Source: an uncultured Cetobacterium sp.
Lineage (GTDB): Bacteria; Fusobacteriota; Fusobacteriia; Fusobacteriales; Fusobacteriaceae
DNA length: 64,000 bases
Assembly (NCBI RefSeq): GCF_945952365.1
Contig: NZ_CAMFHX010000006.1
Location: 40,452 to 104,451 of the forward strand
Direction: 5' to 3'
Part shown: piece by piece, positions 47,259 through 56,649 of the stretch
Layout: every line of letters begins with the position of its first letter
Position numbering within the stretch: the stretch's first letter is position 1
Made by a program: the position numbers and the translations under genes
The notes under the pieces: generated by a model
Databases searched by the model: none
What the model saw: the letters and a program-made list of their open reading frames with translations, nothing else
Told to the model about the DNA's origin: nothing

Positions 47259-48689
47259 TTACTTATTATGTTTTCTAGCTATCTTAGGGAAGATAAGTCC
47301 AAGTCCAACTAAAACTATTGGAGTCATAATGTTAAGAGTAATTTGGAAGAACCACTCTGAGCTGAATGTCTCAATATTTTTAGGGAAGATTCCCATTAAA
47401 CAAGCAAACGATGTAAAGGCGAAACACCAAACTCCGATTGCAGTTGCTATCTTATCGTTTTTAACAAATTTAAATCCAGAGTTAGAGTGTAAGTTTTTAT
47501 TTCTAACAAACCCTCTAAGCCCTATGTATGCTAAGAATACCCAAAGATATCTAAGTGGCATAACGATAGAGTTTAAATCAAGTAACCAGTTGTAAAGGTT
47601 GTTCATATCTCCGATACCAATTGCAGGTATGATGATTAAGATTCCAACTAATACAGCTGTCAACTTATAACCATTTATTGGTGCACCATTTTCATTAACT
47701 TTAGTGAAAGCAGCTGGTATAAAGTTTCTATCTCCTTCTCCGATTAATATTTTAAGTGGAGCATCTATCGAGAACATAAGTGCTGATATTTGAGATAAAG
47801 TATTAGCTACAGCATATAAAACCATAAGAGCATTTCCAACTCCATAGTATTCACCAAGAAGTTTGAATGCGTAGTATTGTCCATTCATTTTTAAGTCAGC
47901 AGGGATATTACCACTATTGAACATGATTCCCATAGCGAACGATCCAAGTAGTGCTGACATTCCAACCATAGCCGCAAGAGCTAACATTCCTTTAGGGAAG
48001 TTCTTATTAGGATTAGCTACATCTTTAACATATGGAGATATCTTTTCACATCCTCCAACAGCAAATACTAACATAGATATAGTAGTAAAGTATGTAAAGT
48101 CAAACTTAGGTAAAAATGTTGATAGAGTCCAAACCTCAGTAGCAGATTTTGCATCTACAAGAGATGGAGCAGCTACAGTTAGTAGGATATATAAGATACC
48201 CATAAAGAACATAGATGTTCCAGCAAGGGCTCCAATTTTCTTTAATGAGTTCATTCCTTTAGATGATAACCAAAGGAATAGGATAAATATTCCTAAAACG
48301 ATACTTTGTAAAAGTAACGGATTAAATGTTTTTATAATATCTCCATTTTGGAAGAAAACCCAGCTTAATGCAACTAGTGCACTTTGTGGTTTTTGTGCTA
48401 GATATGGGATGTGTACAACCCAGTAAGTCCATCCAGCAAGATAAGCTATCATAGGACCGTAAGTTGAGCCAACCCAACCTGAAACTCCTCCAGCTTTTTG
48501 TTCAAATACAGATCCCATCTCTCCTACCATAAGTGCATAAGGTAAGAAATAAAGAGAAAGGATTAAAATCCAAGATACAACAACTGTAAGTCCTTGGTTT
48601 GCGTAGTTATTAACAACGTTTCCAAACCCCCAAACAATTGTGAATCCCATCATCGCTAGCATACGCCAGTTTAATTTTTTTGATTCCAT
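47259..48689 (-). CDS. APC-superfamily amino-acid permease
   Basis: The 476-residue polytopic protein has about twelve helices. The segments GFTIVWGFGNVVNNYANQGL near the start and FAVGGCEKISPYVKDVANPN mid-protein match APC permeases of the YjeM/GadC-like group, which exchange or import amino acids. The ATG at 48689 is chosen over 48761 because AAAGGAGT lies directly upstream and the extra 24 residues are basic, unlike the family. The substrate is unknown. Confidence 0.85.
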   Translation of the reverse strand: MESKKLNWRMLAMMGFTIVWGFGNVVNNYANQGLTVVVSWILILSLYFLPYALMVGEMGSVFEQKAGGVSGWVGSTYGPMIAYLAGWTYWVVHIPYLAQKPQSALVALSWVFFQNGDIIKTFNPLLLQSIVLGIFILFLWLSSKGMNSLKKIGALAGTSMFFMGILYILLTVAAPSLVDAKSATEVWTLSTFLPKFDFTYFTTISMLVFAVGGCEKISPYVKDVANPNKNFPKGMLALAAMVGMSALLGSFAMGIMFNSGNIPADLKMNGQYYAFKLLGEYYGVGNALMVLYAVANTLSQISALMFSIDAPLKILIGEGDRNFIPAAFTKVNENGAPINGYKLTAVLVGILIIIPAIGIGDMNNLYNWLLDLNSIVMPLRYLWVFLAYIGLRGFVRNKNLHSNSGFKFVKNDKIATAIGVWCFAFTSFACLMGIFPKNIETFSSEWFFQITLNIMTPIVLVGLGLIFPKIARKHNK

Positions 48690-48734
48690 TGTTACAGTAC
48701 TCCTTTTTTTTGTTAATTTTTTCACTTTGAATAA

Positions 48735-48768
48735 GTACAATTGTACAATAAAAGAGTACATAAATCAA
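48735..48768 (-). promoter_or_regulatory. Promoter of the permease gene with overlapping palindrome
   Basis: On the minus strand, TTGATT (48763-48768), 17 bases, TACAAT (48740-48745). The -10 lies inside the perfect palindrome GTACAATTGTAC (48735-48746), a plausible operator. Confidence 0.6.
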
Positions 48769-48821
48769 ATATTTTTTATATATAAAAAAATGAAAAATCA
48801 TTTTCAAAAAATATATACTAT

Positions 48822-48886
48822 AAATTTGTTTCAAAAAAATATGAAAAAGATTAACAATTGAACAAAACAAATTTTAAATATACAAT
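48822..48886 (+). promoter_or_regulatory. Promoter of malX-malY with a wide inverted repeat
   Basis: TTGAAC (48858-48863), 17 bases, TACAAT (48881-48886). AAATTTGTTT (48822-48831) and AAACAAATTT (48865-48874) are perfect inverted copies, one upstream of and one inside the promoter spacer, which suits a dimeric or looping regulator. Confidence 0.55.
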
Positions 48887-48914
48887 TTGATATAGAAAAA
48901 ATTAAGGGGAGTGT

Positions 48915-50456
48915 ATGATGACGACTAAAAACAGAATAAGTGCATGGGAATTTTTCCAAAGCTTAGGAAAAACATTTATGTTACCAGTGTCTTTATTGGC
49001 GGCAATGGGAATACTTTTAGGGATAGGAGCAGCATTTACAGGTGGAACAACAATTGAGATGTTTCCATTTTTAGGAAATGGTTTTTTACAAGGTATATTT
49101 AACTTTATGATAAAGGTAAGTTTGGTTGCGTTTTCATTTTTACCATTGATGTTTGCTGTTGCAATACCTTTAGGAATGGCAAGAGAAAATAAAGAGATTG
49201 CCGCATTTGCAGGGCTTATGGGATATATCTCTATGCAACTTGGAACAAATTTCTATCTGAGTGAAAGAGGATTGTTAGATGTTGTAGATACAAGAATGGT
49301 TATGGGAATTCAAAGTATTGATACAGGAGCTTTAGGTGCTTTAATTTGTGGAGTTATGGTGTTCTTTATTCATGAAAAATTCCAAAATATAGAGTTACCA
49401 GATGCATTTTCATTCTTTGGTGGAACAAGATTCGTAGCAGTAGCTACAGTTTTAATAATGTCGGTTGTAGGACTATTTGTCCCTATGGTATGGCCATTCT
49501 TTGCAGCTGGAATAAATAAAGTTGGAGCTGTTATTGCGGGTGCAGGACCATTTGGACCATTCCTTTTCGGAGCTGGTGAGAGATTGCTACTTCCATTTGG
49601 ATTACACCATATCTTAGTAGCGACAATTAGATTTACTGAAGCTGGAGGAACTTATGTGACAGCAGCTGGAGAAACAATTCACGGAGCTTTAAATATATTT
49701 TATAATCAGTTTGCAGCGGGACCAGAGTTTGTATCACCAGATGTTACAAAGTTTTTATCTCAAGGTAAGATGCCAACATTTATGTTTGGATTAGCAGGAG
49801 CAGCATTAGCAATATATAAATCAGCGTATTTAAAAAATAGAAATAAAATAAAAGGGCTTCTTTTATCAGCGGTTGTTGCATCAGCAGTTGGAGGAATAAC
49901 AGAGCCGATTGAATTTATATTCTTATTTATAGCACCAGTTCTTTATGTGTTCCATGCTATTATGACAGGACTTGGATTTATGGTTATGGGATTATTAAAA
50001 GTAGTTATCGGAAATACAGATGGAAATATAATAGATTTATTAGTGTTTGGAGTATTCCAAGGTTTATGGACAAAGTGGTACTTAGTTATTCCTGTAGGAA
50101 TAGTTTGGTTCTTTATTTACTACTTCGTATTTAAATGGTATATTGAAAAGTATGATATTCCTACTCCAGGAAGAGATAACTCAGAGGGAGCTCAAGAAGC
50201 TGTTGAAAGTGGAGATATAGCTGGATATACGGCAAAAATTATGTTAGAAGCTTTAGGTGGAAAAGATAATATAGTAAACTTAGATAACTGCATAACTAGA
50301 CTTAGATTAGTTGTTAAAGATGCAAACTTAATAGATGTAGAGGCTGTTAAAAATGCAGGAGCAGTAAATGTTGTAAAACTTAGTGATACAAATGTTCAAG
50401 TTATAATTGGACCAAAAGTGCAAGTGTTAAAAAAGCAATTGCAAAAATTGATGTAA
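48915..50456 (+). CDS. malX: PTS maltose/glucose-type permease, EIICB (MalX-like)
   Basis: An EIIC domain with LPFGLHHILVATIRF and GGITEPIEFIFLF is followed by an EIIB domain with Cys459 in LDNCITRLRLVV. It is distinct from malB and the permease at 19.3 kb. The next gene is a MalY-type C-S lyase, reproducing the E. coli malX-malY pair. The name rests on this context; the transported sugar is unproven. Two adjacent ATGs (48915 and 48918) both lie close after AAGGGGAG; the second has better spacing. Confidence 0.88.
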   Translation: MMTTKNRISAWEFFQSLGKTFMLPVSLLAAMGILLGIGAAFTGGTTIEMFPFLGNGFLQGIFNFMIKVSLVAFSFLPLMFAVAIPLGMARENKEIAAFAGLMGYISMQLGTNFYLSERGLLDVVDTRMVMGIQSIDTGALGALICGVMVFFIHEKFQNIELPDAFSFFGGTRFVAVATVLIMSVVGLFVPMVWPFFAAGINKVGAVIAGAGPFGPFLFGAGERLLLPFGLHHILVATIRFTEAGGTYVTAAGETIHGALNIFYNQFAAGPEFVSPDVTKFLSQGKMPTFMFGLAGAALAIYKSAYLKNRNKIKGLLLSAVVASAVGGITEPIEFIFLFIAPVLYVFHAIMTGLGFMVMGLLKVVIGNTDGNIIDLLVFGVFQGLWTKWYLVIPVGIVWFFIYYFVFKWYIEKYDIPTPGRDNSEGAQEAVESGDIAGYTAKIMLEALGGKDNIVNLDNCITRLRLVVKDANLIDVEAVKNAGAVNVVKLSDTNVQVIIGPKVQVLKKQLQKLM

Positions 50457-50504
50457 GATGGAGAGGGAGTAATCTCTCTCTTTCTTTATAAGAAGGAGGA
50501 TATT

Positions 50505-51662
50505 ATGAGATTTGATGAGGTTATAGATAGAAAAGGAACTTACTGTACACAGTGGGATTATATAGAGGATAGATTTGGAGAGGGCACAAAAGATTTAACT
50601 CCATTTTCAATATCGGATACAGATTTCAGATGTCCTGATGAGATTTTGAATGCTATTTTAGAAAGAACAAAGCATGGTATTTTTGGATACTCTCGTTGGA
50701 ATCACGAAGACTATAAGGGTAGTATAAAAAGTTGGTACAACAGAAGGTATAAAACTGAAATAGAATCAGAGTGGGTTGTCTATGCTCCAAGTGTGATATA
50801 TACAATCTCTATTTTGGTAGATAAACTTGTAGGAAAAGGTGGAAAGGTTATGACTCATACACCTAAGTATGATGGATTTACTAAGATTTTAAAACCCTAT
50901 GAAGTTTTTGAGATTGAATTAAAAGAAAAAGTTAAAGGAAGCTATGAAACAGATTTTTTAAAAATCGAAGAGGGGTTTAAAGCGGGAGTAAAACTATTTT
51001 TACTTTGTAATCCTGAAAATCCAGTTGGAAAAGTTTGGACTTATGATGAGTTAAAAAAACTTATAAAGCTTTGTAAAAAGTACTCTGTAATCTTGATTTC
51101 AGATGACATTCATATGGATATAGCGAGAAAAGAGGTAACCCCAGTTTTAAAAATAGATTCTGAAAACTGTATTGTTGTAAGTTCAGCTTCAAAAACATTC
51201 AATACACCAGCTTTAGGTGGCTCTTATGCTTTAATTCCACAAAAGAAGCTGAGAGAGGAGTTTATAACTCATTTAAAAGAGGTGGATTCAGTGTCGTCAC
51301 CGACAATATTTGGAGTTCTTTCTACTATGGTTGCTTATAATAGTTGTGAATATTGGGTGAATGAGTTAAATGAGTATCTGACAAAAAATTGTGAGTATGT
51401 AGTGAGTGAATTAGATGGATATTACGGGATAGATGTAGCTATTCCCGAGGGAACATATCTTATGTGGATCGATTTAAAGAATTGTGAGATAGATATGGCT
51501 GAATTTAAAAAGGCCCTTATAGAGGTGGGTAAAGTTGCTATTATGTCTGGAGAAGCATATGGGGATAGTAATAGAATTCGTTTAAATGTAGGATGTCCAC
51601 TATCAAAAGTGAAAATAGGAGTAGAAGGTATCAAAAGAGCTATTGAAAAACTTAAAAAGTAG
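50505..51662 (+). CDS. malY: MalY/PatB-type PLP-dependent C-S beta-lyase / aminotransferase
   Basis: The 385-residue fold-type I PLP enzyme begins with the MalY/PatB pattern (DEVIDRKGTYCTQWDY) and has WVVYAPSVIYTI, NPENPVGKVW, DDIHMDI and PLP-binding Lys230 in SSASKTFNTPALGG. Family members cleave cystathionine or cysteine conjugates; E. coli MalY also restrains MalT. Here no MalT is seen and the next gene is a BglG/Mga-like regulator. GAAGGAGG precedes the ATG. Confidence 0.9.
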   Translation: MRFDEVIDRKGTYCTQWDYIEDRFGEGTKDLTPFSISDTDFRCPDEILNAILERTKHGIFGYSRWNHEDYKGSIKSWYNRRYKTEIESEWVVYAPSVIYTISILVDKLVGKGGKVMTHTPKYDGFTKILKPYEVFEIELKEKVKGSYETDFLKIEEGFKAGVKLFLLCNPENPVGKVWTYDELKKLIKLCKKYSVILISDDIHMDIARKEVTPVLKIDSENCIVVSSASKTFNTPALGGSYALIPQKKLREEFITHLKEVDSVSSPTIFGVLSTMVAYNSCEYWVNELNEYLTKNCEYVVSELDGYYGIDVAIPEGTYLMWIDLKNCEIDMAEFKKALIEVGKVAIMSGEAYGDSNRIRLNVGCPLSKVKIGVEGIKRAIEKLKK

Positions 51663-51687
51663 AGTATAATAGTTTTAGGTGATGGTA

Positions 51688-52962
51688 ATGAGTCTGAAAA
51701 GAAAAGAGTTAGAAATTTTAAGATTGGTTATAGATGGTAAAACATTTGTAGAGATTTTATCTAAGTTAGATACGAGTGAAAGAAATTTAAGGTATATGCT
51801 TCAAAATTTAAATTTTTATCTTAGAAAGATTTTAAATAAAGTTATAGAAAAAGATAAGGAAAAGTTATTAATCTCTTTAGATGAGAGAGAGATTAATAGC
51901 TTTTTTTCAACTGTATATAAAAATTACTATATATTAGATAACTTTGAGAGATCTGAATATATAATTATGGGATTTTTGTATTTAAAGGATATGAATTTAA
52001 CAACATTAGAAAGTAGATTGGGAATAACTAGGGCAACATTGAAAAAAGATATAGAGATGGTTAATTTTAAATTAGAGAAGCATGGGCTTAGATTGGATTC
52101 AGAGAAAAATAGATTTAGAATTATAGGAAATGAGAAAAAGTTAAGACATTTAAAAGCTTTAAAATATATAGAATACACTCAGGAAGAGTTAGGATGGCTT
52201 CATAAAGATTATATTTTTTCAGAGATTGATAAAAAACAGTTGGAAAGATTGAAAGAGTTAGTTTTGAAGATTGAAAATCAGTTTTCTCTGACATTTGATA
52301 TAGAGTTTGTGAATCTGATGATTATTTTTTTATATGTAACATTAGAACGAATTAAACTTGGGTATATAATAGATAGAAAGGCAAACTATAAATTTCTTAT
52401 AAATACAGAACATTATACGATTATAGAAAGTGTTTTAGAAGCAGTTATTTCAAAAGATATGAGTTATGAATTTGTACATTTGACAGAATATTTTATTAGT
52501 GGTGGGGTAAAAGATAATATCTCAGAATTAAAAAGTAGTGTGGAAAAATATATAGAAGGTCTTGAAGAGAAGTGTATGGCTGTAATATCTTCAACTATAG
52601 AGGAGTTTAGATTTTCAGAAGAGTTGAAAATAAAGTTGATGGGATATTTGATACCAGCTATATATCGATTGAGAAATAACTTTAGCATAGGAAAGATTGG
52701 AGAGAGAGGTCATCTTTATGAAACCATTTTCCTTTACTCTACTGAAGAAAAGTTTTTACCTGAAAAGTTGACAGAGTTTGAAATATACTATATTTCGTGT
52801 GAGGTTGAAAAAGAGATTGGGCAAGAGAGTCAAAAAGTGATGAAGCTAAGTCATCTTTTGAATATTATAGAAAAAAATAGTCTTGAAATAGATAGAGAGA
52901 ATATAATAAAGGAATTGATAGACAACTATGGAAAACTAATTAAAATAGATATTTTTGATTAG
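51688..52962 (+). CDS. BglG/Mga-like transcription regulator downstream of malXY
   Basis: The roughly 424-residue protein has a first HTH (FVEILSKLDTSERNLRYML) and a second HTH (TTLESRLGITRATLKKDI), followed by a long helical region like PRD/Mga-type regulators. No obvious PTS-phosphorylated histidine motif is seen. It lies 25 bases after malY, so it is likely in the same transcript and may control the operon. The ATG at 51688 has TAGGTG at a good distance; GTG 51679 and ATG 51682 are in the same frame but too close to it. Confidence 0.8.
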   Translation: MSLKRKELEILRLVIDGKTFVEILSKLDTSERNLRYMLQNLNFYLRKILNKVIEKDKEKLLISLDEREINSFFSTVYKNYYILDNFERSEYIIMGFLYLKDMNLTTLESRLGITRATLKKDIEMVNFKLEKHGLRLDSEKNRFRIIGNEKKLRHLKALKYIEYTQEELGWLHKDYIFSEIDKKQLERLKELVLKIENQFSLTFDIEFVNLMIIFLYVTLERIKLGYIIDRKANYKFLINTEHYTIIESVLEAVISKDMSYEFVHLTEYFISGGVKDNISELKSSVEKYIEGLEEKCMAVISSTIEEFRFSEELKIKLMGYLIPAIYRLRNNFSIGKIGERGHLYETIFLYSTEEKFLPEKLTEFEIYYISCEVEKEIGQESQKVMKLSHLLNIIEKNSLEIDRENIIKELIDNYGKLIKIDIFD

Positions 52963-52999
52963 GAAGTTATTTTTTTTTAATAGTTAAATGTAAAAAAAT

Positions 53000-53022
53000 A
53001 GGAGACTTAAATTAAGTCTCCT
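53000..53022. terminator. Bidirectional terminator between two regulators
   Basis: A 10-bp stem (AGGAGACTTA with TAAGTCTCCT) with a three-base loop; A-run before and T-rich tail after. Confidence 0.8.
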
Positions 53023-53039
53023 GTTTTAGTTATAAAAAA

Positions 53040-54473
53040 TTAAACTTTTAGATTGAGATGAAGAATATCAAATTTTTTTAAGTTTTCATCTAAATCTTTA
53101 AAGAGTTTTAGGTCACCTAGAATACCGATTGTTGAAAGTTTATTATTTTTACAGTAATCTTCAAAAAAATATGCATTTACAAATTCTTTAATAGTAACGT
53201 TATACTTATATTGTAATTTTTCTTTCATATTTTCAAGTATATATACTGGAATATTTTTATATACAACTGTAATTTCTTTACTAGAAGTAGTTTGTTGTGT
53301 ATTTAATATAAAGTATATAGCTAAAACATCGGTAAATGAGATATTCCAATAAGATTTTCTGAACTCTTTAAAAAGAGAGATGCATCTAGTTGATGTGTAA
53401 TTATCTAAGTTCAGATTTAAGAAGTAAAATTCATAGATAGAAAGATAGTGCTTTTGTTTACTACAAAAGATAACTCTTTGGATGAAATTTTTTAAAAGTT
53501 CCTTTTTATCATCGGAAACATCTATATTTAAAGAGGTTTTTATAATTTTTTTCCAAATTAAAAAATGATCTTTCAGATAGATGCTTTCCTCTGGAAAAGT
53601 ACCACGACATATTTTTAATATATTTAAAAATCCTCTAATATAATCAATCGAGATATTTTTAAAGAGTGAGCTATGTAAAAAATTATAGAATTTAGGTAGT
53701 TCTTCATTTGAAAAAGCTTTAGAAAAGTATGTTTCAAACATAAATTTATCTTTTAAAATGATTTCTAAAGTATTAGTATTATTATACAGATCGTTATCAA
53801 ATCTTATATATTTAAAACTTATATAGAATGAACTTAAAAGAATTCTATTATAGAAAAACATATCAAATTTAAAGTCAACCATAATTTTTTCAATATCACT
53901 ATTTAGTTGTGAACTGATTTCGTAATCCTCTTTAATATACTTAAAGTTCTCTGAAAAAATTATTGGAAGATATTCTTCTTCAACTAAATATTTATAAATA
54001 TAACAACAAAGAGCGTTCCTTTTATTAACAACTTCTCCATCTAAAAATATTCCCTTTCCTGTATGGCTTTCAATTTTTAACTCAAAAATATTTAATTCTT
54101 CTTTTATAGAAACTAAATCCATATTTAGTGTTCTACGAGAAACATTTAAAATTTCAGCTAAATAGTATAAATTTAAGTTTCCTTCAATTAAAAGTTTTAA
54201 AATTAGAAAAAATACCCTATCCTCTTTAGAAATAGTTTGTTTTTCTTGTAAAGATGAATAGAGATCTTTTTTCTCAATTATGTCTGTGATTATCAAATCC
54301 ATTTTCCCTGTTTTTTCATTGCTTGAAATATTTTTATGAATATCTTTTAAATAATTATTTAAATTAGGTTTAGAAATATTCATCAATGTTTTAATGAATT
54401 CTAGGTCTTTTCCATCTGTAAATTTTAAAAGATTCAATACTCTTAAGTGTTTTGTACTCATATCTAATTTCAT
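53040..54473 (-). CDS. BglG/Mga-like transcription regulator, full length
   Basis: The 477-residue protein has HTH 1 near residues 10-55 (LEFIKTLMNISKPNLNNYL), HTH 2 near residues 105-135 (LYYLAEILNVSRRTLNMDL) and a long helical C-terminal part without recognised catalytic residues. It is the intact relative of the degenerate gene at 4251-5351. The ATG at 54473 is preferred to 54548 because AAGGGGGAA lies upstream. Its target is unknown; it faces the malXY-linked regulator and is next to a mobile-element patch. Confidence 0.78.
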   Translation of the reverse strand: MKLDMSTKHLRVLNLLKFTDGKDLEFIKTLMNISKPNLNNYLKDIHKNISSNEKTGKMDLIITDIIEKKDLYSSLQEKQTISKEDRVFFLILKLLIEGNLNLYYLAEILNVSRRTLNMDLVSIKEELNIFELKIESHTGKGIFLDGEVVNKRNALCCYIYKYLVEEEYLPIIFSENFKYIKEDYEISSQLNSDIEKIMVDFKFDMFFYNRILLSSFYISFKYIRFDNDLYNNTNTLEIILKDKFMFETYFSKAFSNEELPKFYNFLHSSLFKNISIDYIRGFLNILKICRGTFPEESIYLKDHFLIWKKIIKTSLNIDVSDDKKELLKNFIQRVIFCSKQKHYLSIYEFYFLNLNLDNYTSTRCISLFKEFRKSYWNISFTDVLAIYFILNTQQTTSSKEITVVYKNIPVYILENMKEKLQYKYNVTIKEFVNAYFFEDYCKNNKLSTIGILGDLKLFKDLDENLKKFDILHLNLKV

Positions 54474-54692
54474 AGATTCGTTCCCCCTTGAAAAAATAAA
54501 AGTAGTATTTCTGTGTTTAATTATAGAGACTAAAAATTCAAAAGTCAAACACTATTGAAGAAATTTTAAAAAAAAATAAAAAAATTTCAAATAGAAAAAA
54601 ATTTAAACTATTAGTATACTAATTGATATGATATCCATATAGGGCACACATATATTATCAACATTTAATAAAAATATGAAAGTTGGTAGTAT

Positions 54693-55073
54693 ATGAATAA
54701 AAGAGTTAAATTTACAGCTGAGGAAAAAATGTTTTTTGTTTTAAAATTTAGAGAATTAAATATTTCATTATCTGCATTTTGTAGATTGTATAATATTGAA
54801 AGAACAGCTATTCATAGATGGTCTATTAAATATGATCATGGTGGATTAGAAGCACTCCAAGAAGTAAAAGTTAAAATTACTTATTCTTCACATATATTGA
54901 TTAATTCTGTAGAAGATTATTTAATTGGAAAATTTTCAATGCTTCAAATTGTTAAAAAATATAATCTTTGTGGGGATAGTCTTTTAAGGAAATGGCTGAA
55001 GTGGTATAATACTCCTAAATGGAATGTTAAAATAGGAGTATTTATGGCTAGAGATAAAATTTCAAATAGATAA
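54693..55073 (+). CDS. IS3-type (IS150-like) transposase OrfA, partial element
   Basis: The 126 residues carry an HTH resembling IS150/IS3 OrfA (FVLKFRELNISLSAFCRLYNIE, then HRWSIKYDHGGLEAL) and a second HTH-like repeat (IVKKYNLCGDSLLRKWLKWY). No OrfB integrase with DDE residues follows, and the downstream 470 bases do not contain one in any frame I could read. I take it as the remnant of an insertion sequence. Ends and target duplication were not found. Confidence 0.65.
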   Translation: MNKRVKFTAEEKMFFVLKFRELNISLSAFCRLYNIERTAIHRWSIKYDHGGLEALQEVKVKITYSSHILINSVEDYLIGKFSMLQIVKKYNLCGDSLLRKWLKWYNTPKWNVKIGVFMARDKISNR

Positions 55074-55546
55074 AAAAAATAGATGTCATTTTTATACTGA
55101 TAGAAAAATCATATTTGCTTCAATCTTATGTTTCAGAGTCTGATAGTAGAGAAGGGAAGAGTTGAAAAAGATAATTTGAAAGATTATTTAGCAATGTATA
55201 TTTCAAAATATTTTGAAATATATTGTGATTAAAAACTATTTTCAGATTATGAGTACCCTGATGAATCAATAAATTTATTGAAAAACATAAAAAAATAATA
55301 AAAAAAATTTAGATTAATACAAAAAAGATTCTAAAATTTATGCCAAGTATAAGTGGTGTGCAGAGTATCATAATTATTTCTGTAGTCAATTTGTTTCGGG
55401 TATAAATAACAGTTTAAATATTAATATTTATAATTCGGAGTTTAAATTTATGACTTTAGAAAATTTTTTTAAAAGTAATTAAAAAATTTGGAATAGATAA
55501 TCTAAGAGACTTAGAATTCAAAATTTTTATTTCAGAGGAGTGTTTT
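55074..55546 (+). pseudogene. Decayed gene of unknown family, broken by stops and frameshifts
   Basis: Several non-random coding fragments follow each other on the plus strand. 55128-55232 encodes 34 residues (starts MFQSLIVEKGRVEKDNL) and continues past a stop to 55298 (KLFSDYEYPDESINLLK). 55318-55482 encodes 54 residues with KYKWCAEYHNYF and EFKFMTLENFF. A third frame, 55483-55546, reads KKFGIDNLRDLEFKIF directly into the ATG of the next gene. Joined by frameshifts these look like one protein of at least 130 residues. No family is recognised. Confidence 0.5.
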
Positions 55547-56473
55547 ATGGCAGAAGAACTATTGGTAAGTAAGAATAATAAAAAAATATTTACTTTTGGA
55601 GTTACAGATGCAGGTAAAAGAGCTTCTGTAGAAGGTGAAGTAGATATAGTTATTAGATCAGGAAGTAAAGAAAGCTTTGATATAGTTCAATATATTGATG
55701 AGTTAGAAAGAAAATCATACACTGATATTTCAGGAATATCGTGGCATGGGTTTTATCAGAAGGTACAAAGTGAAATAAAAATGCCTTTAATAAGACTAAA
55801 AAGAAAAGCAGAAGAAGAAATAGAGATAGATCAAATAAGGCACAAAGTTGCTATAGGAAGAAATACACCATATTTTACAATGATTTGTAACTTATATGTT
55901 CCAAAAATAAAAGAATTTAAAGAATGTAAGAATATAACGCCTAACAATAGAAAAACTAAATCTGTTTTTGATATAGATAATGAAACAACTAGATTAGATT
56001 TTTTTATTCTTCCAAAATTTATAGATTTAGTTAAGTTTATGAATACTGCAGTTGGTATGCTATATTATTTTGGAGATATAACTACTTTTGATCCAACAAA
56101 AAATGGAGATTTTAAAACTATTATGACAAAAAATTTAGAATATAAAACTTTTAAGTTGGGTGAATGGAGTATTTTGGTAAAAGAGGTAGTAGAGGAAAAT
56201 ATGAAAAAAAGAGAGCCTGAACTGGCAAATAAATTTTCACTATTATTACATTATCCGAATCAATATGAATATGTTTTTAATAGATCATTTGCTTATCCAA
56301 ATCAAAAGCCTATGACTCTAGGTGAAAAATTTGGAGAGGATTATTATGGTTTTTCAATAAGGAAGTCTTTTGAAACTCCTGTTGATAGATATAAACAAAA
56401 ATTAGAGAAGAAGATATTTGGGGATATATATCCATATTTATTAATAGGAGCATATAAAAAGAAGGTAAATTAA
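55547..56473 (+). CDS. Unrecognised 308-residue protein in a mobile-element patch
   Basis: The intact frame starts at an ATG with GAGGAG seven bases upstream. The protein is soluble, Lys/Glu-rich and has no signal peptide or membrane helix. Notable segments are EGEVDIVIRSGSKESF near residue 25, an aromatic stretch SGISWHGFYQKV near 65, and a Tyr-rich C-terminus (FGEDYYGFSIRKSF). No family, catalytic motif or fold is recognised. It lies between a decayed gene and an IS66-type element, so it may be horizontally acquired. Confidence 0.6.
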   Translation: MAEELLVSKNNKKIFTFGVTDAGKRASVEGEVDIVIRSGSKESFDIVQYIDELERKSYTDISGISWHGFYQKVQSEIKMPLIRLKRKAEEEIEIDQIRHKVAIGRNTPYFTMICNLYVPKIKEFKECKNITPNNRKTKSVFDIDNETTRLDFFILPKFIDLVKFMNTAVGMLYYFGDITTFDPTKNGDFKTIMTKNLEYKTFKLGEWSILVKEVVEENMKKREPELANKFSLLLHYPNQYEYVFNRSFAYPNQKPMTLGEKFGEDYYGFSIRKSFETPVDRYKQKLEKKIFGDIYPYLLIGAYKKKVN

Positions 56474-56500
56474 CTGTAGAGAGCTATAATTATAATCTTA

Positions 56501-56508
56501 CGTTAAAT
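56501..56508. repeat. Target-site duplication of the IS66-type element, left copy
   Basis: CGTTAAAT is repeated exactly at 58142-58149, directly outside the terminal inverted repeats. Eight bases is the usual duplication length for IS66. Confidence 0.9.
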
Positions 56509-56547
56509 GTAACTACTCAGCTAGTAACCAATAAAATTTAATAGATA

Positions 56548-56588
56548 AAGATACTTTCTTCATTGATTTGAAAAAAGTATCTTTTTTT
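56548..56588 (+). terminator. Terminator inside the left end of the IS66-type element
   Basis: AAAGATACTTT (56548-56558) pairs with AAAGTATCTTT (56574-56584), followed by T residues. It lies before the transposase gene, blocking read-through from the host. Confidence 0.75.
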
Positions 56589-56649
56589 GTATTCAAAATT
56601 ATGATAAAATACTTTTAGAAAATAAATTGTCGGAGGTGAAACTAAAATC

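Noticed and set aside
47917..48426. 169-residue plus-strand frame inside the amino-acid permease
   Set aside because: Antisense shadow of a well-supported membrane protein gene.
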